Numbered from the stretch's first letter, positions 6,520 to 14,044 are shown. The stretch is DNA of 18,947 bases from WJLG01 sp964602485 (GCA_964602485.1 CAZRQU010000017.1:1-18947); one strand, 5' to 3'. The notes: generated by a model from the sequence alone, not told the origin. Numbers and translations are program-made.

Positions 6520-8538
6520 GTGGGGCTTATAAAAAGCAAATTTTTTCCTTTTATAAAGAATACCAAAAAGAAACTTTTTGCGTTTTTTTCTTTTTTCTAT
6601 CCTAGAAAAAAAGCCGACTTAAGCGATCGTCAAACAGACTTTGACAAGAAGATGGTTTATTCCTTGTCAAAAAGCAAGATACCTACATTTAAGCAGATAA
6701 AGTATATATCCAGGTTTTTAACCAGGAAAGAGGTTTGGCTTATAAGGGTGTTCTTTTTAGTGATAATTTTAAATCTATCTTTTTTAGGTATAAGGTTCTA
6801 TAACAACCATTTAAAAATAGTGCCTGTGCTGGGAGGTGACTACACCGAAGCATTGGTGGGTGCTCCTAAGCACGTAAACCCGCTTTATGCCTCTATTAAT
6901 GATGTTGATGGGGACCTTAGTCATTTGATATTCTCTTCTTTGTTCAAATATGACAGCCAGGGAAATTTAATAAAGGATCTGGCTAATGATCACGAGGTAA
7001 GCGAAGACGGTAAGGAATATATAATAACCTTAAGAGAAGGGGCAAAATGGCATAACGGTAAAGCTTTGAAAGCAGATGATGTTGTTTTTACATTCAAGGC
7101 TATAAAGAATCCAGCTTATGACTCTACCTTAAGATCATCTTTCGTGGGAGTTAATATAGACAAGGTCAATGAAAAGCAGGTTAGATTCACTTTATCAGAG
7201 AAATATGCTCCATTTTTAGATCTTTTAACCTTTGGAATATTACCTCAAGAGTTATGGTCGCGAATACCGGTAGATGCCGCTAGTTTGGCAGAGCTTAATT
7301 TGAAGCCGATCGGTTCTGGTCCATATAAATTCAAAAGCCTGGTCAAGGACAAGATAGGTAATATCAAGCTGTATAATTTAGAGGTCAATGAAGATTATTA
7401 TGGAGTTACTCCTTATATAAAGAACTTGACCTTTAAATTCTTCCCAACTTTCACAGAAACAATAAACGCTTTGAACAATAACGAAGTAGACGGCCTTAGC
7501 TACCTTCCTTATACGAATAAGGAAGACCTGGTAGCAAAAGATTCTTTGAATATTCATGAATTGGAAATACCTCAGATAGATTCTATATTCTTCGATCAGG
7601 ATGCCGTCAATCCAGGGCTTGATAGTCTTGATGTTAGGAAAGCTTTGGCTTATGCCACCCCTAAAGAGAAGATAGTGTCCGAAGTCCTTTCCGGCAACGG
7701 ACAAGTTGCTTCGGGTCCTATACTGGCTTCCAGTTTTGCTTTTTCTGAGTCTGGTCAGAAGTACGCCTTTGATATGGAAAAAGCGGAGAGTTTATTCAAA
7801 GAAGCGGGTTGGGAAAAGTTTGAGATAAAAAAAGAGGAAATAGAGAAGCTAAAGGCTAAAAAACAGGCCTTTATGGCATCTTCTACCGCCACTAGCAGCG
7901 ACGAAGAACAAGAGAATAAGGACGAGGAAGACGAGAAAGAAGCTTTGACCACCGAAGAAGAGATAAAGATAGCTTTGGGTGTCGGCACTTGGAGAAGAAA
8001 GGAAGCGGAAGACGGGAATGAATATCTAAAAGTTGATATAACCACTATAAACGAAGATAGGAATATTAGGGTAGCTGATAAAATAAAAGAACACTGGGAG
8101 AAGGCTGGAGTTAAAACCAATATTATCCTAGTGCCTATAAACCAGATACAGACAGAGGTTATAGACCCTAGAAATTATGAAGCTTTGCTTTTTAGCCAGT
8201 TTGTTGGCAGCGACCCTGATTCTTATGCTTTTTGGCATTCAAGTCAGATCGGAAAAGGCGGTTTGAATTTATCCAATTATGCTAATGAGGAAGTGGATGA
8301 GATGTTGGAAGAAGGAAGATTCACTTTGGGCAAAGAGAAAAGAAAGGAAAAGTATGAGAAATTTCAAGAATTGATATCCAAGGATGTGCCAGCCATATTC
8401 CTTTATTCTCCTTATTATATTTATGTTCAGAGTAAGAACATAAAAGGATTTAAAACTGATAATATAATCCATCCCAGTGACCGGTTCACTGATATATCGA
8501 GTTGGTATATCAAAACAGGAAAAAGACTGGTTTGGTAA
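6520..8538 (+). CDS. Membrane-anchored ABC-type peptide/nickel-binding protein (solute-binding family 5)
   Basis: 672 residues from a GTG start. A basic cytoplasmic segment (1-71) precedes one membrane helix (about 72-92). The outer part is a family 5 solute-binding protein: GAPKHVNPLYASINDVDGDL (115-134), the LREGAKWHNGKALKADDVVFT block (171-191) and SGPYKFK (266-272). These proteins deliver oligopeptides to an ABC importer, suiting an organism that depends on outside amino acids. There is an N-terminal anchor and no lipobox. Residues about 434-485 form a Lys/Glu/Ser-rich insertion (SSTATSSDEEQENKDEEDEK) in the middle of the binding domain. No permease or ATPase gene is adjacent. Confidence 0.92.
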   Translation: MGLIKSKFFPFIKNTKKKLFAFFSFFYPRKKADLSDRQTDFDKKMVYSLSKSKIPTFKQIKYISRFLTRKEVWLIRVFFLVIILNLSFLGIRFYNNHLKIVPVLGGDYTEALVGAPKHVNPLYASINDVDGDLSHLIFSSLFKYDSQGNLIKDLANDHEVSEDGKEYIITLREGAKWHNGKALKADDVVFTFKAIKNPAYDSTLRSSFVGVNIDKVNEKQVRFTLSEKYAPFLDLLTFGILPQELWSRIPVDAASLAELNLKPIGSGPYKFKSLVKDKIGNIKLYNLEVNEDYYGVTPYIKNLTFKFFPTFTETINALNNNEVDGLSYLPYTNKEDLVAKDSLNIHELEIPQIDSIFFDQDAVNPGLDSLDVRKALAYATPKEKIVSEVLSGNGQVASGPILASSFAFSESGQKYAFDMEKAESLFKEAGWEKFEIKKEEIEKLKAKKQAFMASSTATSSDEEQENKDEEDEKEALTTEEEIKIALGVGTWRRKEAEDGNEYLKVDITTINEDRNIRVADKIKEHWEKAGVKTNIILVPINQIQTEVIDPRNYEALLFSQFVGSDPDSYAFWHSSQIGKGGLNLSNYANEEVDEMLEEGRFTLGKEKRKEKYEKFQELISKDVPAIFLYSPYYIYVQSKNIKGFKTDNIIHPSDRFTDISSWYIKTGKRLVW

Positions 8539-8566
8539 TTGGATCGCTCTATTGTTAAATGATCGG

Positions 8567-8587
8567 ATTGTCAAATCGTTTGATAAT
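8567..8587. repeat. Short intergenic palindrome before rnj
   Basis: ATTGTCAAA-tcg-TTTGATAAT pairs over 9 bp with one G-U. It resembles the other AT-rich palindromes in gaps of this window. There is no T run, so it is not a clear terminator. Confidence 0.5.
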
Positions 8588-8636
8588 GCGGCGATTTAAT
8601 ATCTTCTTAATCAATTAAAAAATTAAACAACGAAAG

Positions 8637-8669
8637 CAGCTTATAAAAAAGTTCTCTTTTAAGAAGCTG
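8637..8669 (+). promoter_or_regulatory. Hairpin just before the RNase J start
   Basis: CAGCTT (8637-8642) pairs with AAGCTG (8664-8669), with an inner AAAAG/CTTTT stem possible. It ends 13 nt before the rnj ATG and could hide the ribosome entry site or be a cleavage site for feedback control. There is no direct evidence for either. Confidence 0.35.
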
Positions 8670-8682
8670 TTGTAATTTATTT

Positions 8683-10500
8683 ATGATCACAAAGTACAAA
8701 TCAAAAACCGCCAGGCATTCTTCCAATAAAGGAAGAAGGCCCAATGGCGGAAACAGAAGAAGACCTAACACCGATAAGAACCCTAGGGGCGACAAAGTCG
8801 TTTTTAGGAAGGGGTCAGGCAAAGACGAAATTAAAGTTATTGTTTTAGGCGGCCTGGAAGAGGTCGGCCGAAATATGACTTTAATAGAGTGCAACAAAGA
8901 GATAATAATAATCGATATGGGTCTGCAATTCCCGGAAGAGGATATGCCCGGAATCGATTACATAATTCCCAACATAGAATATCTCAGGGATAAAAAAGAT
9001 TGGATAAAAGGAGTTATCATCACTCATGGGCATATGGACCATATTGGAGCCATTCCTCATTTGATAGGAGAGATAGGTAATCCACCTTTGTTCATGAGCA
9101 AATTGACTTCCGGTTTGGTCAAAAAAAGGTGTGACCAGTTCAAAACTTGTCCTCCTTTGAACAACCAAGAGATAGACGATGAATCAAGATTGAAACTAGG
9201 TTCATCATTTGACGTTAGGTTTTTAAGGGTAAATCATTCTATACCGGATTGTTTTGCGGTTATAATTGATACCCCTTTAGGGCGTATAATTCATACCGGT
9301 GATTTCAAAATAGACTATTCCCCGGTCAATGATAAGCCGGCCGACCTGCAAAGGATCGCCAATATCGGCAGTGAGGGAGTTATGCTCTTGATGTCAGACT
9401 CCACCGATGCTACCCATCCGGGATATCAGGTTTCTGAGTCAGCTATTGGCAGTGAAATGGACAGAATATTCGAGAAGATAGATGGACGCATAATCTTAGG
9501 AACTTTTGCTTCCCAGCTTTCTCGTGTCCAAAAACTTTTCGATCTGGCAGAGAAATATGGAAGAAGGGTATATCTACAAGGAAGAACTATGAATACTAAT
9601 GTTGAAGTGGCCCATCAGATAGGATATCTTAAGTTCAACCCTAGGATATTGGCCAATGATGCCGATCTTAAGAAACTGCCCGACAATAAGATATTGATAG
9701 TCGGAACCGGCGCTCAGGGAGAGTCTAATGCTTTTCTTTCTCGAGTGGTAGCCCATGAACACAAGACCATCTCTCTTAAGGAAGGAGATACAGTTATCTT
9801 TTCCTCCTCTGTTATTCCGGGAAACGAAAGGACTATACAGAGCCTAAAGGATATGATGACCAGGCAAGGAGCTCATATAATCCATTATGAAATGATGGAT
9901 GTGCATGCCGGTGGCCATGCCAAGCAAGAGGATCTTAAATTAATGATGAGGTTATTAAAGCCCAAATTTATGATGCCCATAGAGGGTAATCATTATTTGT
10001 TAAAGGCACACGCTGAGCTGGCTGAAAAAGTAGGTATTCCCAAGGAAAATATCTTTATTCCCGATAACGGACAGTTGGTTAGGATAAATAAGGGAAATGA
10101 CGGGAAAACTTATGGAGCGGTTAGTAATGAAAAAATTCCAGCCAACTATGTATTCGTTGATGGACTAGGAGTTGGAGATGTTTCCAATATAGTCCTTAGG
10201 GACAGAAAGGTTATGAGTGAAGATGGAATGGTTGTGATAATAGCTACCATAGATTCTCAAACCGGAAAGACGATAGGTAATCCGGATATAATATCTCGAG
10301 GTTTCGTTTATATGAAAGAATCAAGAGAACTTATAGAATCAACCAGGATGAAAGTTAAGAAGTTGGTCGAATCCCATGATTCCAAGACTCCGGCAGACCT
10401 TGATCATATCAAGAACCGTATCAGAGATGAGATGGGCCAATATTTGTTCTCAAAGACCAAACGTCGCCCGATGGTATTACCTGTGGCTATAAAGGTTTAA
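8683..10500 (+). CDS. rnj: Ribonuclease J
   Basis: 605-residue metallo-beta-lactamase/beta-CASP nuclease that degrades and matures RNA (5'-3' exo- and endonuclease in the family). A basic, Asn/Arg/Lys-rich tail (1-45) precedes the core. The zinc site is visible: H115-GHMD-H120 (H115, H117, D119, H120), H185 in VNHSIPD and D207 in HTGDFK. The beta-CASP part has SDSTDATHPG (238-247), GTFASQLSRVQ (273-283) and motif-B-type DVHAGGHA (406-413). The usual motif C segment PxHGE reads PIEGNHYLL (432-440), so Glu434 replaces the expected His. The C-terminal domain (about 500-605) is present. The start has no Shine-Dalgarno. Confidence 0.96.
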   Translation: MITKYKSKTARHSSNKGRRPNGGNRRRPNTDKNPRGDKVVFRKGSGKDEIKVIVLGGLEEVGRNMTLIECNKEIIIIDMGLQFPEEDMPGIDYIIPNIEYLRDKKDWIKGVIITHGHMDHIGAIPHLIGEIGNPPLFMSKLTSGLVKKRCDQFKTCPPLNNQEIDDESRLKLGSSFDVRFLRVNHSIPDCFAVIIDTPLGRIIHTGDFKIDYSPVNDKPADLQRIANIGSEGVMLLMSDSTDATHPGYQVSESAIGSEMDRIFEKIDGRIILGTFASQLSRVQKLFDLAEKYGRRVYLQGRTMNTNVEVAHQIGYLKFNPRILANDADLKKLPDNKILIVGTGAQGESNAFLSRVVAHEHKTISLKEGDTVIFSSSVIPGNERTIQSLKDMMTRQGAHIIHYEMMDVHAGGHAKQEDLKLMMRLLKPKFMMPIEGNHYLLKAHAELAEKVGIPKENIFIPDNGQLVRINKGNDGKTYGAVSNEKIPANYVFVDGLGVGDVSNIVLRDRKVMSEDGMVVIIATIDSQTGKTIGNPDIISRGFVYMKESRELIESTRMKVKKLVESHDSKTPADLDHIKNRIRDEMGQYLFSKTKRRPMVLPVAIKV

Positions 10501-10558
10501 TTTTTACTTAGTTATTCATGAAAATTATTTACCTCTTATCATTTATCACTGAATAAGT

Positions 10559-11623
10559 ATGGCTTTATCAATAGGAATAGTTGGTTTGCCCAATGTAGGC
10601 AAATCCACCTTATTCAATACTCTTACAAAAAAACAGGCAGAAGCGTCCAATTATCCTTTTTGCACTATTGAACCGAATATTGGCATGGTCACTGTTCCAG
10701 ATGAGCGTTTGCACCCCTTGGCTAAAATGTCAAGATCGGCCAAGACCGTGCCAACATATATAGAGTTCGTTGATATTGCCGGTTTGGTAAAAGGGGCTAA
10801 CGCCGGTGAAGGTTTGGGTAATCAATTTCTAGCCAATATTAGGGAGTGCGATGCCATTTGTGAGGTCGTGCGTGATTTTGAGAATTCTGATATTCATCAT
10901 GTTGACGGGAAGATAGACCCTGATTCAGACAAGGAAACGATAGATATGGAATTGTTGTTGGCTGATATAGCTACTCTAGATAAGGCAATGGTCAAAGTGA
11001 CCAAGAACTGTAAATCCGGAGACAAGAAAGAGATAGCCATAAAAGAAGTACTGGAAAGGATAAAAGCGGAAATGGAAGCAGGCAAGGCCGTTCGAGACAT
11101 AGAATTGAGCGACGACGAAAAAGAGTTGATCAAGCAATATGGGTTTTTGACAGCTAAACCGATAATATATGTTCTTAATATTTCCGATTCCAAAGTTGAA
11201 GTGAATAAGGAAAAGTGGGCAAAAGACACCATTGAATTGAATATAAAATTAGAAAACGAGATCGCCAGCCTGCCGGAAGAAGAGCAAGTAGAGTATATAA
11301 AGGAACTGGGGCTTGATGAAAGCGGGTTGGACAAACTAATAAAAAAAGCCTACGAGACTTTGGGATTGATAAGCTTTTTGACCACCGGCCCTGAGGAAAC
11401 CAGAGCTTGGACCGTCAAAGCCGGCTCAAGCGCACCAGTGGCTGCTGGTCGAATACATTCGGATATTCAAGAAGGATTTATAAGAGCTGAGGTTGTAAAT
11501 TGGCAAGAGCTATTGAATGCTGGTTCAGAAGCGTCTGCTAGAGAAAAAGGTCTTATAAGAACCGAAGGAAAGGATTATATCATGCAAGATGGCGACGTTT
11601 GTCATTTTCTACACAGTAAATAA
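10559..11623 (+). CDS. ychF: Ribosome-binding ATPase YchF (Obg family)
   Basis: 354 residues, close to the usual 360. The P loop is G9-LPNVGKS-T17 and switch II is VDIAGLVKGA (71-80). The base-recognition motif, NKxD in GTPases, is N207-IS-D210; YchF proteins carry a changed motif here and prefer ATP. A helical region (about 120-200) and a C-terminal TGS domain (about 271-354, with TTGPEETRAWTVKAGS) complete the fold. YchF associates with ribosomes and is linked to stress responses. It is the last plus-strand gene before a strong terminator. Confidence 0.97.
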   Translation: MALSIGIVGLPNVGKSTLFNTLTKKQAEASNYPFCTIEPNIGMVTVPDERLHPLAKMSRSAKTVPTYIEFVDIAGLVKGANAGEGLGNQFLANIRECDAICEVVRDFENSDIHHVDGKIDPDSDKETIDMELLLADIATLDKAMVKVTKNCKSGDKKEIAIKEVLERIKAEMEAGKAVRDIELSDDEKELIKQYGFLTAKPIIYVLNISDSKVEVNKEKWAKDTIELNIKLENEIASLPEEEQVEYIKELGLDESGLDKLIKKAYETLGLISFLTTGPEETRAWTVKAGSSAPVAAGRIHSDIQEGFIRAEVVNWQELLNAGSEASAREKGLIRTEGKDYIMQDGDVCHFLHSK

Positions 11624-11641
11624 AAATTTTCAGATAAGCAA

Positions 11642-11675
11642 AAAGCGCTGACCCCTAAGGTATCAAGCGCTTTTA
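11642..11675. terminator. Bidirectional terminator between ychF and the 95-residue orphan
   Basis: AAAAGCGCT (11642-11650) and AGCGCTTTT (11667-11675) form a perfect 9-bp stem. On the plus strand it is followed by ATTTTTG; on the minus strand the A run in front becomes a T run. It can serve both convergent genes. Confidence 0.85.
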
Positions 11676-11745
11676 TTTTTGAGTTCCTAAGATACTCATA
11701 ATATTACCTCTTTCTTTACTACGGTTATTTAGAGGTTTAAGTACG

Positions 11746-11772
11746 GCCTTGTTCATTACTAAGGCTTTTTTT
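11746..11772 (+). terminator. Second plus-strand terminator-like hairpin
   Basis: GCCTT-(10 nt)-AAGGC followed by seven T. It points the same way as ychF and lies about 70 nt beyond the first terminator. It may be a backup for ychF or end a short unannotated transcript. Confidence 0.55.
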
Positions 11773-11782
11773 AAGAAAGATA

Positions 11783-12070
11783 TTAAGCCGCTTTCTTGAT
11801 ATCGGCTTGCTCAAGGATCTTTTTGGCTAGAATTTTCTCGTAGCGATCCAAATTAGATTTGGCCATTATATATTCCAATTCAATGTCCTTAAGACTTTTT
11901 TCTATGGGTATAAAGCCGAAATGATCGAAGTTACCCGAAACGACATTGACGGCTCTTTGCCTTCTTTGTCTCATTTCGTGTTTTTCCAGATCTTTTCTTC
12001 TTTGCACTCGAGAAAGATAGTGATCTTCCATTTTTCGAGTAGCGCCCATAGGATCCAACATTTTGCTCAT
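11783..12070 (-). CDS. Charged 95-residue protein of unknown function
   Basis: I do not recognise this family. The start is set at MSKMLDPMG because the ATG (12068-12070) is preceded by a perfect AAGGAGG with 5 nt between; upstream in-frame residues would be leader. The N-terminal half is very basic (RVQRRKDLEKHEMRQRRQRA), the middle has NFDHFGFIPIE, and residues about 60-90 look helical and may form a coiled coil. It has no membrane segment or Cys. Together with its own promoter and the shared terminator at 11642, the strong Shine-Dalgarno supports a real, well-translated gene. RNA or ribosome binding is possible from charge alone. Confidence 0.8.
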   Translation of the reverse strand: MSKMLDPMGATRKMEDHYLSRVQRRKDLEKHEMRQRRQRAVNVVSGNFDHFGFIPIEKSLKDIELEYIMAKSNLDRYEKILAKKILEQADIKKAA

Positions 12071-12107
12071 AAGAGCCTCCTTGTGGAAAGGGGTTAAAAA
12101 GTACAAA

Positions 12108-12123
12108 AAGGGCTCTGGCCCTT
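12108..12123 (-). terminator. Terminator-like hairpin downstream of the methyltransferase gene
   Basis: On the minus strand AAGGGC-caga-GCCCTT is followed by TTTG and, a little later, CTTTTT. It can end the gene whose stop is at 12160-12162. It also lies exactly at the predicted start of the next minus-strand transcript, so it may instead be a 5' hairpin of that mRNA. Confidence 0.6.
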
Positions 12124-12129
12124 ATTATT

Positions 12130-12158
12130 AAGATAGCTTTTTGCTTGATCAAAGTCAA
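12130..12158 (-). promoter_or_regulatory. Minus-strand promoter of the 95-residue orphan
   Basis: On the minus strand: TTGACT (12158-12153), 17 nt, TATCTT (12135-12130). Transcription would start near 12123. The -35 lies within 2 nt of the preceding gene's stop codon. Confidence 0.6.
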
Positions 12159-12159
12159 G

Positions 12160-13329
12160 CTATTTTTTTAATATGACTATTTCTCTGAACACCTTTTGGC
12201 CTTCTCGGCCATAGATAAGAGTTCCTCTTTCGGTCGTATTCAGGCCTTTGATATGTGGAAGTGCTCTTTGGGTTTTGAATTCCCCTATGTTCGGATCAAG
12301 GAAGTTTTGTTCTTTATTTCGTACTAATACCGGCCAGATCATAACCACGACACCATCTTTTTTAAGGACTTTGTGAAATTCTTTTAAGGAATCAGAATAA
12401 AGAGTATTAAGTTCCTTGATCACTTTAGAGACATCCGGCTTTCCTCTTTGTGGCCCTAGAAAAGGCTCGGTGACAATAGCGTCTATTGTTCCTCTGTCTA
12501 TATGGTTCGATATCTCAGTTGCTGATGATTTTATAATTCGTAATTCGTAATTCGTAATTCGTAATTTATCTTTAGCCCATTCTATATTAACTTCACTGTT
12601 AGTTATTGCTTTATTAGAAGCGTCAGATCCAATAATGTTAGAAACGCCCATTAAGGCCGCTTCCATCAAGAATGTTCCGGAGCCACAAAACGGATCTAAG
12701 ATAGTGGAATTCTTTTCTATTTTTCCGGATAGATTGAGCATTATCTGGGCCAGTTTGGGCGGGATCATGCCGGAGTGGTCATCGCGGGCCGGTCGGCCAT
12801 AGTCGCGAAAAGAAAGCCCTTTAAAATCTTGCACGGCTTCGGTATGGCCTATTAGCACATCTTTGCCTTTTAGTATCAGGATGATCTCTATTCCTTTACT
12901 GTCCAATTTGTTTTGGGTAATGACCACACTTGATAGGGTTTTTTCTTTACTGATGACAAAGCGTACGGAGTTGCCGGCTTCTTTTACCCTTTTCTTGATA
13001 TCAATACCAACTTCCCGCGATTGGATGCCGCACCTACCATGGCAGGAAATGCCAAATTTGAATTTTCCTTCAGCTTGATCAGCTTTATCCTTTATGATAT
13101 TAAAAAGCTCTTTTTTGATATCTTCTTTGTTTTCTTTGGGAATGCTTTTTAGAACCTTTCCGATCTTGATGGTTCCTCCCAAACGTTTTATGAGAGACTT
13201 GCTGTCTAGATCTTCCTCCAATAAAAAGACATCAGGCTGTAAGAATTCGCCTGTTTTGTTGTTTGGGTAAATAGCTGAAATTTCAGCTACTGATAAAGCT
13301 GGGTTGTTTCCGAGTATAAAGAAATTCAT
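12160..13329 (-). CDS. THUMP/Rossmann RNA methyltransferase (Trm11/TrmG10-like)
   Basis: 389 residues. The N-terminal part (about 1-165) fits a THUMP-bearing RNA-binding region, and 170-389 is an SAM-dependent Rossmann methyltransferase. The linking block DYGRPARDDHSGMIPPKLAQIMLNL (176-200) is typical of Trm11/TrmG10-type tRNA guanine-N2 methyltransferases. SAM motif I is D212-PFCGSG-T219. The catalytic motif IV, usually (D/N)PPY, reads TEPFLGP (287-293), so the exact base and position modified are uncertain. Residues 256-266 (LRITNYELRII) come from a 7-nt tandem repeat inserted in the frame. The start codon directly adjoins a large palindrome and has no Shine-Dalgarno. Confidence 0.88.
   Translation of the reverse strand: MNFFILGNNPALSVAEISAIYPNNKTGEFLQPDVFLLEEDLDSKSLIKRLGGTIKIGKVLKSIPKENKEDIKKELFNIIKDKADQAEGKFKFGISCHGRCGIQSREVGIDIKKRVKEAGNSVRFVISKEKTLSSVVITQNKLDSKGIEIILILKGKDVLIGHTEAVQDFKGLSFRDYGRPARDDHSGMIPPKLAQIMLNLSGKIEKNSTILDPFCGSGTFLMEAALMGVSNIIGSDASNKAITNSEVNIEWAKDKLRITNYELRIIKSSATEISNHIDRGTIDAIVTEPFLGPQRGKPDVSKVIKELNTLYSDSLKEFHKVLKKDGVVVMIWPVLVRNKEQNFLDPNIGEFKTQRALPHIKGLNTTERGTLIYGREGQKVFREIVILKK
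12534..12566. repeat. 7-nt tandem repeat inside the methyltransferase gene
   Basis: Four perfect TAATTCG units (12534-12561) plus a partial fifth. Being 7 nt long, the unit cycles through all three frames and encodes the heptapeptide period LRITNYE. The same TAATTCGTAA string recurs in the rpsF-ssb gap at 14891. Confidence 0.95.
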
Positions 13330-13330
13330 A

Positions 13331-13516
13331 TTAGTGAGATAGTTATAAAACTATTTTTACAACAATTTGTTATTTTTGTTTAATGCTTTGTCTGGCTGAC
13401 GTAAAATAATTTTTACCGTAATTCTATTACGCCTCAAATTATTTTACTTACCATCCTCGCCTTATCCAAAAATACCTAAATTTTGTAATAAAATAGTTTT
13501 ATAACTATCTCATTAA
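13331..13516. repeat. About 186-bp imperfect palindrome forming the methyltransferase leader
   Basis: The outer arms 13331-13357 and 13490-13516 pair over 27 positions with one G-T (core ATAGTTATAAAACTATTTT). An inner 12-bp block, GTAAAATAATTT (13401-13412), pairs with 13436-13447, and the centre is CGTAAT-tct-ATTACG (13417-13431). All blocks share one symmetry centre near 13424. The segments between are only partly complementary (for example TATTTTTG at 13371 with CAAAAATA at 13467), as in a decayed palindrome. It fills the space between the promoter and the start codon. Confidence 0.85.
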
Positions 13517-13545
13517 AGTATATCGTTTAATACTTGCATTTACAA
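13517..13545 (-). promoter_or_regulatory. Minus-strand promoter of the methyltransferase gene
   Basis: On the minus strand: TTGTAA (13545-13540), 17 nt, TATACT (13522-13517). Transcription would start near 13510, inside the outer palindrome arm, so almost the whole leader is palindrome. Confidence 0.55.
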
Positions 13546-13556
13546 ATAAAAAAGTA

Positions 13557-13584
13557 AAGCCCTTAACATATCAGCTAAGGGCTT
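13557..13584 (-). terminator. Terminator of the Arg-rich orphan
   Basis: Perfect 9-bp stem AAGCCCTTA / TAAGGGCTT with a 10-nt loop; on the minus strand TACTTTTTT follows. It lies just past the stop codon at 13608. Confidence 0.8.
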
Positions 13585-13607
13585 GTTGGTTTTTCTTGGG
13601 AGGGGGG

Positions 13608-13964
13608 TTAGATTGCCATGTCCCGGATGCTTTTCCGGTTGGTTCTAGGGGTTTTTTGCCCCTTGTCGCGCGGCTGCCTGGAGCGGAGTCCGCTCTCGAA
13701 AGTTTTGGCCTTGGCGAGGCCCATCGGCTCAATGTTTCCGGTGGTGATGGTCGAGAAGATCATCAGCCTGGTTGGCTTAATGGATGTGGTTGGAATTTTT
13801 CCGGTTGCGAAGTCGGGGTTGACCCAGACTCGGATGCCATCATCACGACGGCGACGGCGACGGTTGCGCTTCTTCCGGCGTTTCTTTCTGGTGCAGGTTA
13901 CGCTCATTTTGTCTACCTGGTCCATTTTTGCCCAGAAGCTAGCAGTCGTACCGTATTTGCCCAT
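13608..13964 (-). CDS. Arg-rich basic protein of 118 residues, function unknown
   Basis: I do not recognise this family. The start is MGKYGTTASFW (ATG at 13964-13962), chosen because GGAGG lies 5 nt upstream. Residues 26-40 are almost entirely Arg/Lys (RKKRRKKRNRRRRRR), followed by DDGIRVWVNPDF; the C-terminal third is also basic. There is no signal peptide or membrane helix. A nucleic-acid-binding role is plausible on charge only. A perfect-spacing promoter (TTGACA-17-TATATT), a strong Shine-Dalgarno and a terminator frame the gene, supporting the minus strand over the long open frames on the other strand. It is visibly GC-rich, unlike its AT-rich surroundings. Confidence 0.75.
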   Translation of the reverse strand: MGKYGTTASFWAKMDQVDKMSVTCTRKKRRKKRNRRRRRRDDGIRVWVNPDFATGKIPTTSIKPTRLMIFSTITTGNIEPMGLAKAKTFESGLRSRQPRDKGQKTPRTNRKSIRDMAI

Positions 13965-14015
13965 GAAACCTCCAAAGAGAAAAAAATGAAAAAGAACTGT
14001 ATTTTTGATACTATC

Positions 14016-14044
14016 AATATAGCATAAAAATAGATATTTGTCAA
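14016..14044 (-). promoter_or_regulatory. Minus-strand promoter of the Arg-rich orphan
   Basis: On the minus strand: TTGACA (14044-14039), 17 nt, TATATT (14021-14016). This is one of the closest matches to consensus in the window. Start near 14009, leader about 45 nt. Confidence 0.75.

Noticed and set aside
7755..8120. Ser/Phe-rich minus-strand frame
   Set aside because: It is the antisense of the acidic insertion of the solute-binding protein, and its low complexity follows from Glu/Lys codons read backwards.
10897..11334. 145-codon minus-strand frame
   Set aside because: Antisense to the helical region of ychF, with no start signals.
11931..12158. Basic 75-codon minus-strand frame overlapping the 95-residue orphan
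   Set aside because: It runs through the promoter and hairpin region and lacks the AAGGAGG start context of the other frame.
12534..12566. CRISPR-like array
   Set aside because: The units are 7 nt in direct tandem with no spacers, and no cas gene is present.
13596..14027. Two plus-strand frames opposite the Arg-rich gene
   Set aside because: They are open because the DNA is GC-rich; neither has a ribosome site or promoter, while the minus frame has both and a terminator.
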